DNA from: Stutzerimonas stutzeri SDM-LAC
Lineage (GTDB): Bacteria > Pseudomonadota > Gammaproteobacteria > Pseudomonadales > Pseudomonadaceae
Assembly: GCF_000235745.1 (NCBI RefSeq)
Contig: NZ_AGSX01000054.1
Location: 1 to 43,880, forward strand
Direction of reading: 5' to 3'
Length of the DNA stretch: 43,880 nt
This document shows, piece by piece, positions 7,567-16,949 of the stretch; the first letter of the stretch is position 1, and every line of letters starts with the position of its first letter. The notes beneath the pieces were generated by a model, which worked only from the letters and a program-made list of their open reading frames with translations, made no database searches and was not told the origin of the DNA. Both the position numbers and the translations under genes were made by a program.

Positions 7567-9567
7567 TTAGCCCTGCGGCGAGCGGCGGATGGTCTTCATC
7601 AGGTCAGCCGGGGTGATGTGGCCGACCACGCTACTGGCGCTGCCCGGTTGTGGCAGGTTGAGGATGTTGCCCTTGATCTTGCCGACCACGTGCATCTCGC
7701 ACGGCTTGCAATCGAACTTCAGGGTCAGGACTTCGTCGCCGTGCACCAGCTGCATCGGCGCGACCTTGGTGCGCACGCCGGTCACACCCTTGGCCTGTTT
7801 CGGGCACAGGTTGAAGGAGAAGCGCAGGCAGTGCTTGGTGATCATCACCGGCACTTCGCCGGTTTCCTCGTGGGCCTCGTAGGCCGCGTCGATCAGCTGT
7901 ACGCCGAAGCGGTGATAGAAGGCCCGAGCTTTCTCGTTGTACACGTTATATAGGAACGACAGGTGCGCTTCCGGATAGACCGGCGGCGGCACGCTGACGG
8001 CCTTGCGGCTGCCCAGCGGGCGAATCGCTTCGCGGGCTTCGGTCAGCGCCTCGATGGCTTCGCGGCGCAAGGCCTTGAGCTGGGAGTTGGGGATAAAGAA
8101 GGCCTGCGGTGCATCTACGTCCACCTCTTCGGCGTGGTAGATGGTCGTGCCCAGCTGGCTCAACAGGTCGGCGATCTGGCCGGGCACCTGTTCCGGCTTC
8201 TTCGCTTCACCGAAGGGGCCGGCCAGCGAAACCGTGGCGTAGGCGCCTTCTTCGCTGGTGACATGTAGCTCGAGCTCATCGGCGCGCAGCTTGGCCAGCC
8301 AGCGCACGCCGACGCGGCGCTCGGCAGAGGTCTTGAGCAGCGCTTGCTGCCAATTGTGATCAAGGTTGCGGTTCAGCGGATGGTTCGGGCGTAGCTGGCG
8401 GATCGCCGCAGGCATTTCATTGGGCTCGACGCGGTACTGCCACAGCGGTTGGCCGTCTTCTTCGAACTGACTCAGCGGCTCGACCACGCTGGCGCGGAAA
8501 CCCACCACTTCGCGTTTGACCAGCACGTTCAGGCCGTCACCGTTGGACAGCGGTTCGCGGGTCTGCACGGTCAGGTCATGCTTGCCGACCTTGAGCACTT
8601 CGCCTACGGCGAGACCGGTGAAGGTCGGCGAATCGAAGGCGCCGATGTCGATCTTGCGGTCGGTGACGAAGTAGTCCGTGCTGCCACGGTGGAAGGTCTT
8701 GTCCGGGTCGGGTACGAAGAAATGATCGGTGCGGCCGCTGGAGGCGCGGGCCAGATCGGGGCGGCCTTCGAGGATGTCGTCCAGGCGCTGGCGATAGTAA
8801 GCGGTGATGTTCTTCACGTAGCTCACATCCTTGTAGCGGCCTTCGATCTTGAATGAGCGCACGCCGGCATCGACCAGCGCGCGCAGATTGGCGCTCTGGT
8901 TGTTGTCCTTCATGGACAAGAGGTGTTTTTCGAACGCGACCACCTGGCCCTTATCGTCCTTCAAGGTGTAGGGCAGGCGACACGCCTGCGAGCAGTCGCC
9001 GCGGTTGGCGCTGCGGCCGGTCTGCGCGTGAGAGATGTTGCATTGTCCGGAGAAGGCCACGCACAGCGCGCCGTGGATGAAGAACTCGATGGCCGAATCG
9101 ACCTCGTCGGCGATGGCGCGGATTTCCTGCAGGTTCAGCTCGCGCGCCAGCACCAGCTGGGAAAAGCCGGCCTGGGACAGAAACTTCGCTCGCTCCAGGG
9201 TGCGGATATCGGTCTGGGTGCTGGCATGGATTTCGATCGGCGGCAGGTCCATTTCCATCACGCCCATATCTTGCACGATCAACGCATCGACACCGATCTC
9301 ATAGAGCTGCCAGATCAGCGTACGCGCGGCTTCCAGCTCGTCGTCATGCAGGATGGTGTTGAGGGTCACGAACACCCGCGCATGAAACAGGTGGGCGAAT
9401 GTCACCAGCTCGGCGATGTCTGCCACGCTGTTCTCGGCGTTGTGCCGGGCACCGAAACTCGGCCCGCCGATGTACACCGCATCGGCGCCATGCAGGATGG
9501 CCTCGCGAGCGATGGTGGTGTCCCGAGCGGGGGAGAGCAGTTCGAGATGGTGCTTGGGCAAGGACAT
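7567..9567 (-). CDS. rlhA: 23S rRNA 5-hydroxycytidine C2501 synthase RlhA (peptidase U32 family)
   Basis: A 666-residue cytosolic protein, close to E. coli RlhA/YdcP (about 650). The N-terminal U32 barrel opens LELLSPARDTTIAREAILHG and carries YIGGPSFGAR. The U32 signature lies at about 170-190: FFIHGALCVAFSGQCNIS, then GDCSQACR. With later cysteines (CPKQ and FDCKPCEMHVV near the C-terminus), these are probable iron-sulphur ligands. The family uses prephenate and iron to hydroxylate C2501 of 23S rRNA, so it is striking that the prephenate-using PheC-like gene lies just downstream on the same strand. ATG 9567 starts the family pattern; the open frame extends 23 codons further without support. 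Paralogues such as UbiU and TrhP are shorter, which supports RlhA. Confidence 0.82.
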   Translation of the reverse strand: MSLPKHHLELLSPARDTTIAREAILHGADAVYIGGPSFGARHNAENSVADIAELVTFAHLFHARVFVTLNTILHDDELEAARTLIWQLYEIGVDALIVQDMGVMEMDLPPIEIHASTQTDIRTLERAKFLSQAGFSQLVLARELNLQEIRAIADEVDSAIEFFIHGALCVAFSGQCNISHAQTGRSANRGDCSQACRLPYTLKDDKGQVVAFEKHLLSMKDNNQSANLRALVDAGVRSFKIEGRYKDVSYVKNITAYYRQRLDDILEGRPDLARASSGRTDHFFVPDPDKTFHRGSTDYFVTDRKIDIGAFDSPTFTGLAVGEVLKVGKHDLTVQTREPLSNGDGLNVLVKREVVGFRASVVEPLSQFEEDGQPLWQYRVEPNEMPAAIRQLRPNHPLNRNLDHNWQQALLKTSAERRVGVRWLAKLRADELELHVTSEEGAYATVSLAGPFGEAKKPEQVPGQIADLLSQLGTTIYHAEEVDVDAPQAFFIPNSQLKALRREAIEALTEAREAIRPLGSRKAVSVPPPVYPEAHLSFLYNVYNEKARAFYHRFGVQLIDAAYEAHEETGEVPVMITKHCLRFSFNLCPKQAKGVTGVRTKVAPMQLVHGDEVLTLKFDCKPCEMHVVGKIKGNILNLPQPGSASSVVGHITPADLMKTIRRSPQG

Positions 9568-9697
9568 GGGCGCGGACCGGGTGCAGATCGAAAGGCGCGC
9601 ATTGTAATGGCTTGCGGCACGTTTGGGGCTGGCCACTGGGCGAGTGGGTCGCGCGAGCGCTTTTCATGGCTTGGTTGTTCGTTTCATCGAAGGGCTT

Positions 9698-9749
9698 TCG
9701 ACGGTGTTCATAGAAATATATAATGCGAAATATTCTCATAATCGATCTC
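9698..9749 (+). promoter_or_regulatory. probable sigma-70 promoter with overlapping Fur box
   Basis: A perfect TATAAT lies at 9719-9724 with a TTCGAC-like -35 near 9698. Immediately after it, at 9731-9749, TATTCTCATAATCGATCTC matches the Fur consensus GATAATGATAATCATTATC at 12 of 19 positions by hand count. The box covers the expected start point of transcription, and the receptor ATG follows at 9768. Repression by Fur-iron is inferred. Confidence 0.6.
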
Positions 9750-9767
9750 ATTACATGGAAACCAGAG

Positions 9768-12002
9768 ATGCCGAACACCACGTTTGCCCAGTTCAAACCC
9801 GCTGCCGGATGCTCAAAGCTCGCCCTGAAGCCGCTCACATTGGTAGTTCACCTACTCGCTGTTGGTGCGATCCTTCCCGCCATGCCTGTTTACGCGCAGT
9901 CCGCCGCTGCAACTGAGGCAGACGAGGCAACTACCCTCGAAGCGGTCACCATCACCGGTGAGGCGGTGCAAGACGTGACGGAAGGAACGGGCTCCTACAC
10001 GACCGGCGCCGCACGTACGTCCACCCCGCTCAGCATGTCCCTTCGCGAAACGCCGCAGTCGGTTAGCGTGATAACGCAGCAGCGCATTGAAGATCAGGAC
10101 ATGCAGACCATCCTTGATGTGGTGAATAACACCACCGGTGTTTCGGTTAACCGTTACGAAACGGATCGGGCGCAGTTCAACGCGCGTGGGTTCGCGATCA
10201 ACTCCCTGATGATCGACGGTGTGCCGACGATATGGGAGCAACCGTGGAGTTCGGGTGAGATGTTCAGCAGCCTGGCAATGTATGACCGCGTCGAGGTGGT
10301 GCGCGGAGCAAACGGTCTGATGGCGGGGGCCGGAGACCCGTCTGCTTCGCTCAACCTGGTCCGTAAACGTGCTAGCAGCCGCGAGCTGACGGGTTCTGTC
10401 GAGGTCAGCGCTGGTAGCTGGGATACCTATGGCACGGAGGGCGACCTGTCCTTCGCCGTCAACGAGGCCGGTACGATACGTGCCAGGTTGGTAGGAGAGT
10501 TCAACGAAGGAGACAGCTGGATTGACCTGAAATCCAAACAGCGCGAAACCTTCTACGGAACCATGGACATTGACCTCACGCCAGATACCACCCTTTGGTT
10601 CGGTCTTAGCCGTCAGACAAACGAGTCCGACTCGCCAATGTGGGGTGGCCTGCCTGTCTGGTATGCCGATGGCAGTCGCACGGACTGGAGCCGTTCCAAG
10701 ACGACGTCCGCCAAGTGGAGTAAATGGGACAGCACGTACGACACCTACTTCATCAATCTCGATCACCGCTTTGCCAACGATTGGGAAGTGAACCTGAGCT
10801 ACAACCGCGGCGAACGCAGCTCCGATTCTTATCTGCTGTACCTGTCGGGTAACCCTGGCCGCGACGGCAGCGCACCGATGTCATCCTTTCCTGGCTCCTA
10901 CAAGACTGAAACTGTGCAGGACGATTACAGCATTCGCTTTGGCGGGCCGGTGATGCTGTTGGGGCGCGAACACGAGGTCGCTTTCGGCTACATCTATAGT
11001 CAGCAGGACTTTGATGCCGACAGGCGTGTCGCGCAGAGCGGCTTCGGTGGCGTCGCCAATTTCGACGCCTATGACGGCGAATTTCCTGCGCCGGCATGGG
11101 AAGGGTTGACTCCATACAGCTACGGCGACCTGACCCAGAAGGGGCTGTACGCCGTGACTCGGCTGAGCGTAACGGACGGTCTGAAAGTGATCCTTGGCGC
11201 GCGTGACAACCGCTACGAGAAGACCAGTGACGACACCCCGTTCACCTCACCCTCCCGCCTGGATGAGCATGAACTGACACCCTACGCCGGTATCGTTTAT
11301 GACCTAACAGAGAACCTGTCGGCCTATGCCAGCTACACCGATATCTTTCAGCCCCAGGCGCGGCGGGATATTACTGGTCAGCAGTTGGAATCGGTCATCG
11401 GTGAAAGCTACGAGACCGGCCTGAAGGGCGAATTCTTCGAAGGCCGGCTAAACGCGTCTGCGGCCATCTTCAAGATCAAGCAGGATGGTCTGGGCGAGAG
11501 CACAGGTATTACCGTTCCCGGCGGCATGGCGGGGGAGTTTGCGTACGAGCCTATCGACGTGACCAGCGAGGGCTTCGAGCTGGAGGTTTCCGGCGAACTG
11601 GCTCCGGATTGGAATCTCATGGCGGGCTATACCCAATTTGAAGTCGAGGACCCGGACGGTAACGCTCGCAGCACGCGCTTCCCTACCAAGCTGGTGCGCA
11701 CTTTCACGACCTACCGTCTACCGGGTGTTCTCAACAAAGTGACCATCGGCGGCGGCGTAAACTGGCAGGACAGCATCTACACCTATGCCACCGACCCTGC
11801 CGGCAACCGGCAAAAGGTCGAGCAGGAAGCCTATGCGCTGGTCAACCTGATGGCTCGTTACGATGTGACCGAGAACCTCACCGCTCAGTTGAACGTGGAT
11901 AATCTGACCGACGAGGAATACTTCGACATGTTCGAAGCCTACGGCGCGCTGACGTACGGTGCGCCCCGCAGCGTCACTGCATCGGCAAAGTATCGCTTCT
12001 AA
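9768..12002 (+). CDS. TonB-dependent ferric-siderophore receptor (FpvA/FhuE/FoxA-like)
   Basis: A 744-residue outer-membrane receptor. It has a long signal peptide (about 1-44, ending PVYAQ), a TonB-box-like TLEAVTITG (about 52-60), and a plug domain with RETPQSVSVITQQRIED, NNTTGVSVNRYETDR, RGFAINSLMIDGVP and VEVVRGANGLMAG. A 22-strand barrel follows and ends in an aromatic residue (SAKYRF). There is no N-terminal signalling (STN) domain, so it does not look like a sigma-regulating transducer. The plug blocks are those of hydroxamate or pyoverdine-type receptors. ATG 9768 is chosen over 9723 because the earlier ATG lies inside the promoter/Fur box. The ligand is unknown, and no biosynthesis genes are present, so a foreign siderophore is likely. 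Confidence 0.88.
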   Translation: MPNTTFAQFKPAAGCSKLALKPLTLVVHLLAVGAILPAMPVYAQSAAATEADEATTLEAVTITGEAVQDVTEGTGSYTTGAARTSTPLSMSLRETPQSVSVITQQRIEDQDMQTILDVVNNTTGVSVNRYETDRAQFNARGFAINSLMIDGVPTIWEQPWSSGEMFSSLAMYDRVEVVRGANGLMAGAGDPSASLNLVRKRASSRELTGSVEVSAGSWDTYGTEGDLSFAVNEAGTIRARLVGEFNEGDSWIDLKSKQRETFYGTMDIDLTPDTTLWFGLSRQTNESDSPMWGGLPVWYADGSRTDWSRSKTTSAKWSKWDSTYDTYFINLDHRFANDWEVNLSYNRGERSSDSYLLYLSGNPGRDGSAPMSSFPGSYKTETVQDDYSIRFGGPVMLLGREHEVAFGYIYSQQDFDADRRVAQSGFGGVANFDAYDGEFPAPAWEGLTPYSYGDLTQKGLYAVTRLSVTDGLKVILGARDNRYEKTSDDTPFTSPSRLDEHELTPYAGIVYDLTENLSAYASYTDIFQPQARRDITGQQLESVIGESYETGLKGEFFEGRLNASAAIFKIKQDGLGESTGITVPGGMAGEFAYEPIDVTSEGFELEVSGELAPDWNLMAGYTQFEVEDPDGNARSTRFPTKLVRTFTTYRLPGVLNKVTIGGGVNWQDSIYTYATDPAGNRQKVEQEAYALVNLMARYDVTENLTAQLNVDNLTDEEYFDMFEAYGALTYGAPRSVTASAKYRF

Positions 12003-12436
12003 CGGATGCGTCGGCAGAAGGGTCGCTCGTCAGGGCGATCCAGAAGGCCGAGATTCAAAGCCCCGTCCGCAAGGCTTAATGCTGTTCACTTAAGCGGAGC
12101 AGCCTTACGATCTACCGGATACCGGGTTTGGAAATTTCACCGTCCTTGGCCTCCCGGGCCTTGGACGGCGATCCAAACAGCCCTGCTACCTCCCCGTAAG
12201 TCGGCCAGTCTCTTTCCCGTTACCGAAACTGGATTGGATGCGCCATGAAGATCAATTGCCCCGCGATTTACAGACAACGGGTTTGAAGCGGATGTGGGCT
12301 GAACCTCCAGTTCTGGCGCTAAATAGCTCCGCTCGACATGCTCGCGGCGCCGATTTTTATCGTGATTGTCCTGAACAGGCTACGTGCCCGGCCTGGAGAC
12401 TGTTCCGCGCGCTTAAGCGATCAGCCGCCTCATACC
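12003..12436. other. 434-base spacer with a nested hairpin
   Basis: No convincing gene. At 12126-12178 an outer stem GTTTGGA/TCCAAAC encloses an inner stem CCGTCC/GGACGG and a further GGCC/GGCC pairing around TCCCG, giving a roughly 53-base imperfect hairpin. No T tract follows. It sits 124 bases past the receptor stop and about 260 bases past the end of the convergent DUF3325 gene. Confidence 0.45.
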
Positions 12437-12772
12437 CTATAGCGACGCCATTGCCACCCAAATCGCCGCGCCTAGCACGGGCAACGACGTCGCTACGCGC
12501 GGCGCATAGGGAATCAACATCAGCAACGCAAAGCCCGTCAGCGACATCGCGCCGAACCAGCCAACCAGCGCCATGCCGCCAGGCCAGACTCGCAGAGCCG
12601 CGAAAGCGCTAAGGCCAAGCAGAACCGCGCCGGCCGGCGTACACAGGCGGCGAAGTCGCACGGAAACCCGTGGATTGACCAACTGCTTCCAGTGCCGCTC
12701 CTTGCCCAGGCAGAAGCCGAGCATGCCGGCATAGGCCAACATCATGCTGGCAAACAGGGCTGAACCATTCAT
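12437..12772 (-). CDS. DUF3325 membrane protein of an iron-uptake operon
   Basis: A 111-residue protein with three or four hydrophobic segments (about 5-22, 45-62, 66-85 and 92-110). A charged cytosolic stretch KERHWKQLVNP sits after helix 1. The size, topology and position behind a PepSY protein match the DUF3325 family, which recurs in siderophore operons; its molecular function is not known. The start overlaps the PepSY stop as ATGA at 12769-12772, so translation is probably coupled. It is the last gene of the DUF3649-PepSY-DUF3325 operon. Confidence 0.75.
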   Translation of the reverse strand: MNGSALFASMMLAYAGMLGFCLGKERHWKQLVNPRVSVRLRRLCTPAGAVLLGLSAFAALRVWPGGMALVGWFGAMSLTGFALLMLIPYAPRVATSLPVLGAAIWVAMASL

Positions 12773-14331
12773 GATGAGATTCCCTGTGCCGGGCGGTTGA
12801 TCGGCGCCGCTCGCGCTTTCCGCGCAGCGACGACCGCCGGGATTTTCCAGGCAGTCCAGCCGAGCGCGAGTCCCACGGCCGCCACGCAGGCGAGCAATGA
12901 GAGGCGTACCGTGTCGCCGGTAGCACTTCCCGTCATCGCGTCCATCAGTGGCAGACCTAACGCCAGTGCTCCGGCTGCATACAACTGCTCGCGCCAGGCG
13001 TGCATCGGTTTACGCATCCAGCCGTGCAGCCAGCTCAGCGCCCAGATGCCGAAGAACAGGCGCAGTTCCCAGTCCTGACGGTTAGCCAGCTCTGCCGGTA
13101 GCAGGCGATTGGCCCACAGCAGCGAGATACAGGCCAGCGAAAGCCCGGCAACGACTGCTACGTTGAGGCTTTCGACGACGCGCAGAAATTGCGGGTTGGC
13201 CTTGGCCTGTTTGCGTTGTTTGACGGCATAGAGCACCAGCCCCGTACCGATCATGGCGCTGCTGACCAGGCCGCAGAGGAAATACAACCAGCGCATTGGA
13301 TAGCCGCCGAACTGCGCGAAGTGCAGGCCCGCCATCACCCGTTGGGTCAGCTGGCTGGTGCGTGACGGCTCGGGCGCCTGGATCAGCTCACCAGTGACGC
13401 CGTTGAAGACTATGCCTTCGCCCTTGGTCAGTTCGATTCGGTTGCCCAGTACCGGTCGCGCCGTGACCTGGGCGTTTGTCTTGCCCGGGTTGCTGACGGC
13501 CAGACCGCCGATCATGCCCTTGCCATAGTGCGCCTCGGCACGGCCGACAATTTCACCCAATGCCAACATTGGTGCCGCCGGTGCCGCGACGGGTTTGCTG
13601 CCGCGCCCCTCGCCGCGCGGCGCCTGCTCGGCGGCGCGTCCTGACTGCGCATCGCGGAAATAGGCTTGGCGGTCGCCGTCATAAAGAGCATCTACGGCTG
13701 CCGGCATGTAGAGCAGAAAAAAGATGGCCAGCCCGGTATAGGTAATTATCAGGTGGAACGGCAGCAGCAGGACGGCGCTGGCGTTATGTGCGTCTAGCCA
13801 TGAACGCTGCCCCTTGGCCGGGCGGAAGGTGAAGAACTCCTTGAAGATCTTCTTATGAATAATGACGCCGCTGATCAGCGCCACCAGCATCGCCATGGCG
13901 GCGAACCCGACCACCCAGATGCCGAGGATGCGTGGCAGGTGCAGGGTGTAGTGGAAGTGGAAGAAGAAATTGCCGCCGATGGTTTCCCGCGCCTCGACGA
14001 TCTCGCCCGTCTGCGGATCAAGCTGCGTGCGCTCGGCACCGCGGCGTCGCTCACCTACGCTGACGCTGAGGTCTGGCGAGCGTTCGGTGGGCAGGCTGAT
14101 GTTCCAGTTCGATTCGTTCGGATGATTCTCCGTCAACCAGCGCTGCGCCAGGTTTGCGGCCTCTGAGGCCGGCTGCGCCCGGTCGACCAGCTCCGGCTGC
14201 ATCCACCAGTTGATCTCCTTATCGAAGACCGCCAGCGTGCCGGTGAGGAAGATGGCGAACAGCATCCAGCCGAGCAAGAGCCCGCACCAGGTATGCAGCC
14301 AGGACATCGACTGCGTCAGGCTGCCTTTCAT
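12769..14331 (-). CDS. PepSY-associated TM protein, probable ferric-siderophore reductase
   Basis: A 520-residue inner-membrane protein. The N-terminal helix with SMSWLHTWCGLLLGWML, the periplasmic PepSY region with NWWMQPELVDR, paired His residues in helices (FFFHFHYTLHLP, HNASAVLLLPFHLIITY) and three more C-terminal helices are the pattern of the FoxB/FpvG-like PepSY_TM family. Those proteins are thought to reduce siderophore-bound iron on the periplasmic side using haem. It overlaps its neighbours by ATGA at both ends (14328-14331 and 12769-12772), so the three products are probably made in fixed ratio. A proline/alanine-rich low-complexity linker lies around residues 235-255. Confidence 0.83.
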   Translation of the reverse strand: MKGSLTQSMSWLHTWCGLLLGWMLFAIFLTGTLAVFDKEINWWMQPELVDRAQPASEAANLAQRWLTENHPNESNWNISLPTERSPDLSVSVGERRRGAERTQLDPQTGEIVEARETIGGNFFFHFHYTLHLPRILGIWVVGFAAMAMLVALISGVIIHKKIFKEFFTFRPAKGQRSWLDAHNASAVLLLPFHLIITYTGLAIFFLLYMPAAVDALYDGDRQAYFRDAQSGRAAEQAPRGEGRGSKPVAAPAAPMLALGEIVGRAEAHYGKGMIGGLAVSNPGKTNAQVTARPVLGNRIELTKGEGIVFNGVTGELIQAPEPSRTSQLTQRVMAGLHFAQFGGYPMRWLYFLCGLVSSAMIGTGLVLYAVKQRKQAKANPQFLRVVESLNVAVVAGLSLACISLLWANRLLPAELANRQDWELRLFFGIWALSWLHGWMRKPMHAWREQLYAAGALALGLPLMDAMTGSATGDTVRLSLLACVAAVGLALGWTAWKIPAVVAARKARAAPINRPAQGISS

Positions 14332-14630
14332 CGTACGGCCTCCAGCAACTGTGGCCAGAAGCCGATGGCTGCCAGTGGCACCGCAGCACCCAGAGCGACC
14401 AGCACCCGGCGTAGCGAGGCCGCGGCGAAGGCCCAGAGAATGAACACCAGATAGATCACGAACGACAGCAGCGAGGCGGTGGTCAGCGCATCCACGCGAT
14501 CCACTGGCAGCAGGCGCGCCAGCGCGGCGGTGAACGCGTAGGTGAAGGCGTAGCCGCCAAGCACGGCGAGGGCGGCACGTGCGGCGATGTCAGGCCAGGC
14601 GTTACGCGATTGCGATACGGAACGAGTCAC
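14328..14630 (-). CDS. DUF3649-like membrane protein of an iron-uptake operon
   Basis: A 100-residue protein with three predicted membrane helices (about 20-38, 48-70 and 74-92) and a polar N-terminus MTRSVSQSRNAWPD. The length and position directly before a PepSY protein match DUF3649 iron-uptake proteins; their exact role is not established. Its stop overlaps the PepSY start (ATGA). It is the first gene of the operon. A strong terminator for the upstream receptor lies 36 bases before its ATG, so it needs its own promoter or leakage through the terminator. Confidence 0.72.
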   Translation of the reverse strand: MTRSVSQSRNAWPDIAARAALAVLGGYAFTYAFTAALARLLPVDRVDALTTASLLSFVIYLVFILWAFAAASLRRVLVALGAAVPLAAIGFWPQLLEAVR

Positions 14631-14665
14631 GACAGGCTCCCGGTGGGAAAGGGCTGAAGTCAGAC

Positions 14666-14702
14666 AAAAAAGCCCGACGGCTGCTTAGCAGACCGGTCGG
14701 GC
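14666..14702 (-). terminator. rho-independent terminator of the CirA-like receptor gene
   Basis: Read on the minus strand, a GC-rich stem GCCCGAC.../...GTCGGGC with further pairing toward the loop is followed directly by six T. It lies about 60 bases after the receptor stop at 14764 and separates it from the DUF3649 operon. Confidence 0.88.
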
Positions 14703-14763
14703 AGTTGGTTAGAGGCGGTATGCCGCGTCTTTGAAGGCAAGCAGCACGCCGCGTCGCGATCGC

Positions 14764-16812
14764 TTAGAAATCAACCGTCATGCCAACGACCAGCCGGCGG
14801 CCATCCAGCACCACTTCGTAGTCGTCGTTGGTGACTTCCTTGTTGGCGATGTTGTACAGCCCGGCTTTCACATCGACGCTGCTCGTCAGCTGATAGACGA
14901 CGCCGGCGTCGAAGAAGCCGTAGCCCGGCGTGCCGTCGGACATGCTGGTGCGGCTGATGTAATCGCTGGTTTCGCTGCGGTAGTTGCCCTGCAGCCAGGC
15001 ATTGAGGCGGGAGGTAGCCTGCCAGTCGAGCAGCGCGTTGGCCATGTGCTTGGGCTGCTTGTTCAGCGGGTCGCCTTTGAACTCGCCAGTCTTCTGCTCG
15101 GAGTCGGTGAAGGTGTAGCTGGTGCTCAGGCGCAGATTGGGCCTGAAATTGTAGTCCAGGGTCCACTCGATGCCCTGCATGATGGCTTCATCGACGTTCA
15201 TCCGCGTGCTGAGGAAGTAGTAGTCGGTGCCGCCAAAGTCGCAGGACCAAGCGGCGACGTTGTTGCGGTTGGTGGTGGAGCCATCGGTGTCGGTTTCGCA
15301 GAGGCGGTCCTCGGTGATCTTGTCCTTGTACTGGGTATGGAAGGCCATGAGGCTGGTGGCAAAGCCCAGTTCGGGATTGTCGTAATTGAAGCCCAGCTCG
15401 AAGTTGGTGCTGGTTTCGGGGTCCAGCTCCGGATTGCCGATGATCAGCGCGCGCGGATGTGGCGCCGGTGATCCACCGCCGCCCGTACCACGGCCGAAGC
15501 CTTCGGTGGCGTCGGCGAGGCCAGGCTGCTTATAACCGGTAGAGACGCCGCCTTTGAGAGTCAGGTTCGGCGTGGACTGGTAAACCCCATACAGGCGCGG
15601 AGACAGGTAGCCGCCGAACAGCTCGTCGTCGTTGTAACGTAGACCGGTGGTGATCGCCAGGTCCTCGGTCACGCCCCACTCGGCCTCGGCGAAGATCGCC
15701 GCCAGCCAGCGGTCGACGCTCGCTACGGCACCCGGCACGTTCGATGCCAGCAGCCCATTGGATTCGTCGACGAAATCTTCGTACTTGTACTGACCGCCGA
15801 AGGTGAACACATGCGAGCCCCAGAAGTAGCTGGCCTGGGTGTTCAGCGTGGTGATCTCTTCGCGCTTGGTGAGGTCCTGAACACGCTCCGACTCGTCATG
15901 TTGCAGATAACTGCTGATTTGCCAGTCGGCGTACTGGCCGTCATGGGCCAGTACGTAAATGTCCTTCTCGTAGTCGGTGGTGTTCTTCGTCGCAGTGATG
16001 TCGACGCTCTGGCCCGGATGATGAGTTTCGTTCAAGCGTGCGGCCTGGTAGCTGACGGAGAAGCGATTCTGCTCGTCGGGCGTCAGGTAGAGTTCGATGC
16101 CGCCCTGCTTGCGCTGGCTGTCCGGCGTGCTGGCTGCACCGTCGTCTGCGCCAATGTGATCGCTTTCGTCGGCACGGGTATAGCTGCCGTTCAGCTTGGC
16201 CCCGAGCAGGCCCGGAATCAGCGCGCCGCCGAGATAGAAGTTGGTCGTCGCTTCGTCTTCGTTGATGTCGTTCAGCGAATGGCTGTAATCGGTGGAAATG
16301 GTGCCAGCCCAGGCGTCACCGCCTTTGCGAGTGATGATGTTGATCACGCCGCCCATGGCCTCGGAGCCGTACAGCGACGACATCGGGCCGCGGATCACTT
16401 CGATGCGTTCGATCATTGCCAGCGGTGGCAGGCCGATCTGTTTGCCGCCATCGCTACCGTTGGTATTGACCGAGCGACCGGCGGAAACGGGGCGCCCATC
16501 GACCAGATAGAGCGTGTAGGCCGAGGTCATGCCGCGGACACTGATGTCCTGCATATTGCCGCCGCCGGTGACGTAAACGCCGGGAATATTCTTCATCGCG
16601 TCGACAATGTTGGTGTAGGACTGCTTTTCCAGCTGCTCCCGGGTAATCACGGAAATACTGGCCGGGGCCTTGGCAATGTTCTGTTCGTAACCGGCGGCGG
16701 TCACCACTGTGGTCGGCTGGAGCTCGAGCGGTTCTTCGGCATGGGCCGGTGCGCTGATCCAGGTTGCCATGGCGATGGCGCCAGCCAGCCGGTGTCGATT
16801 GAAAATGACCAT
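14764..16812 (-). CDS. TonB-dependent catecholate siderophore receptor, CirA/FepA family
   Basis: A 682-residue outer-membrane receptor. It has a signal peptide (about 1-25, APAHA), a TonB box region TTVVTAAG, a plug with KAPASISVITREQLE, IPGVYVTGG, SVRGMTSAYTLYLVDGRPV and IERIEVIRGPMSSLYGSEAMGG, and a barrel that ends VGMTVDF. These blocks and the length match E. coli CirA (663), which carries linearised catecholates; the loop with cysteines (CETDTDG...SWSCDFGG) is probably extracellular. ATG 16812 is chosen because AGGGAG precedes it; an upstream ATG at 16839 lacks a site. A Fur box lies at 16911-16929 and a PfeR/PfeS-type pair lies just upstream, so both iron and ligand sensing probably control it. 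Confidence 0.88.
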   Translation of the reverse strand: MVIFNRHRLAGAIAMATWISAPAHAEEPLELQPTTVVTAAGYEQNIAKAPASISVITREQLEKQSYTNIVDAMKNIPGVYVTGGGNMQDISVRGMTSAYTLYLVDGRPVSAGRSVNTNGSDGGKQIGLPPLAMIERIEVIRGPMSSLYGSEAMGGVINIITRKGGDAWAGTISTDYSHSLNDINEDEATTNFYLGGALIPGLLGAKLNGSYTRADESDHIGADDGAASTPDSQRKQGGIELYLTPDEQNRFSVSYQAARLNETHHPGQSVDITATKNTTDYEKDIYVLAHDGQYADWQISSYLQHDESERVQDLTKREEITTLNTQASYFWGSHVFTFGGQYKYEDFVDESNGLLASNVPGAVASVDRWLAAIFAEAEWGVTEDLAITTGLRYNDDELFGGYLSPRLYGVYQSTPNLTLKGGVSTGYKQPGLADATEGFGRGTGGGGSPAPHPRALIIGNPELDPETSTNFELGFNYDNPELGFATSLMAFHTQYKDKITEDRLCETDTDGSTTNRNNVAAWSCDFGGTDYYFLSTRMNVDEAIMQGIEWTLDYNFRPNLRLSTSYTFTDSEQKTGEFKGDPLNKQPKHMANALLDWQATSRLNAWLQGNYRSETSDYISRTSMSDGTPGYGFFDAGVVYQLTSSVDVKAGLYNIANKEVTNDDYEVVLDGRRLVVGMTVDF

Positions 16813-16910
16813 TCCCGCGTTCTCCCTGAGCCTTAGCATTCATTGTCCGCGGCCGATCGAGGCTGCGAATCAGGCGCGTCGCCCGTGTCGGTGATCACGC
16901 CGCTCGCAAT

Positions 16911-16929
16911 GCTAAGTATTCTCATTTGA
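16911..16929 (-). promoter_or_regulatory. Fur box upstream of the CirA-like receptor
   Basis: On the minus strand TCAAATGAGAATACTTAGC matches the Fur consensus at 12 of 19 positions, with the strong half AATGAGAAT. It lies about 100 bases before the receptor ATG and 21 bases past the sensor-kinase stop at 16950, so it could block a promoter in this spacer. Confidence 0.6.
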
Positions 16930-16949
16930 GAGTAAAGCGCATTTACAAT

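Noticed and set aside
12238-12612. 124-residue plus-strand frame after the first receptor
   Set aside because: It overlaps the DUF3325 gene on the other strand and its own sequence lacks any domain or ribosome site.
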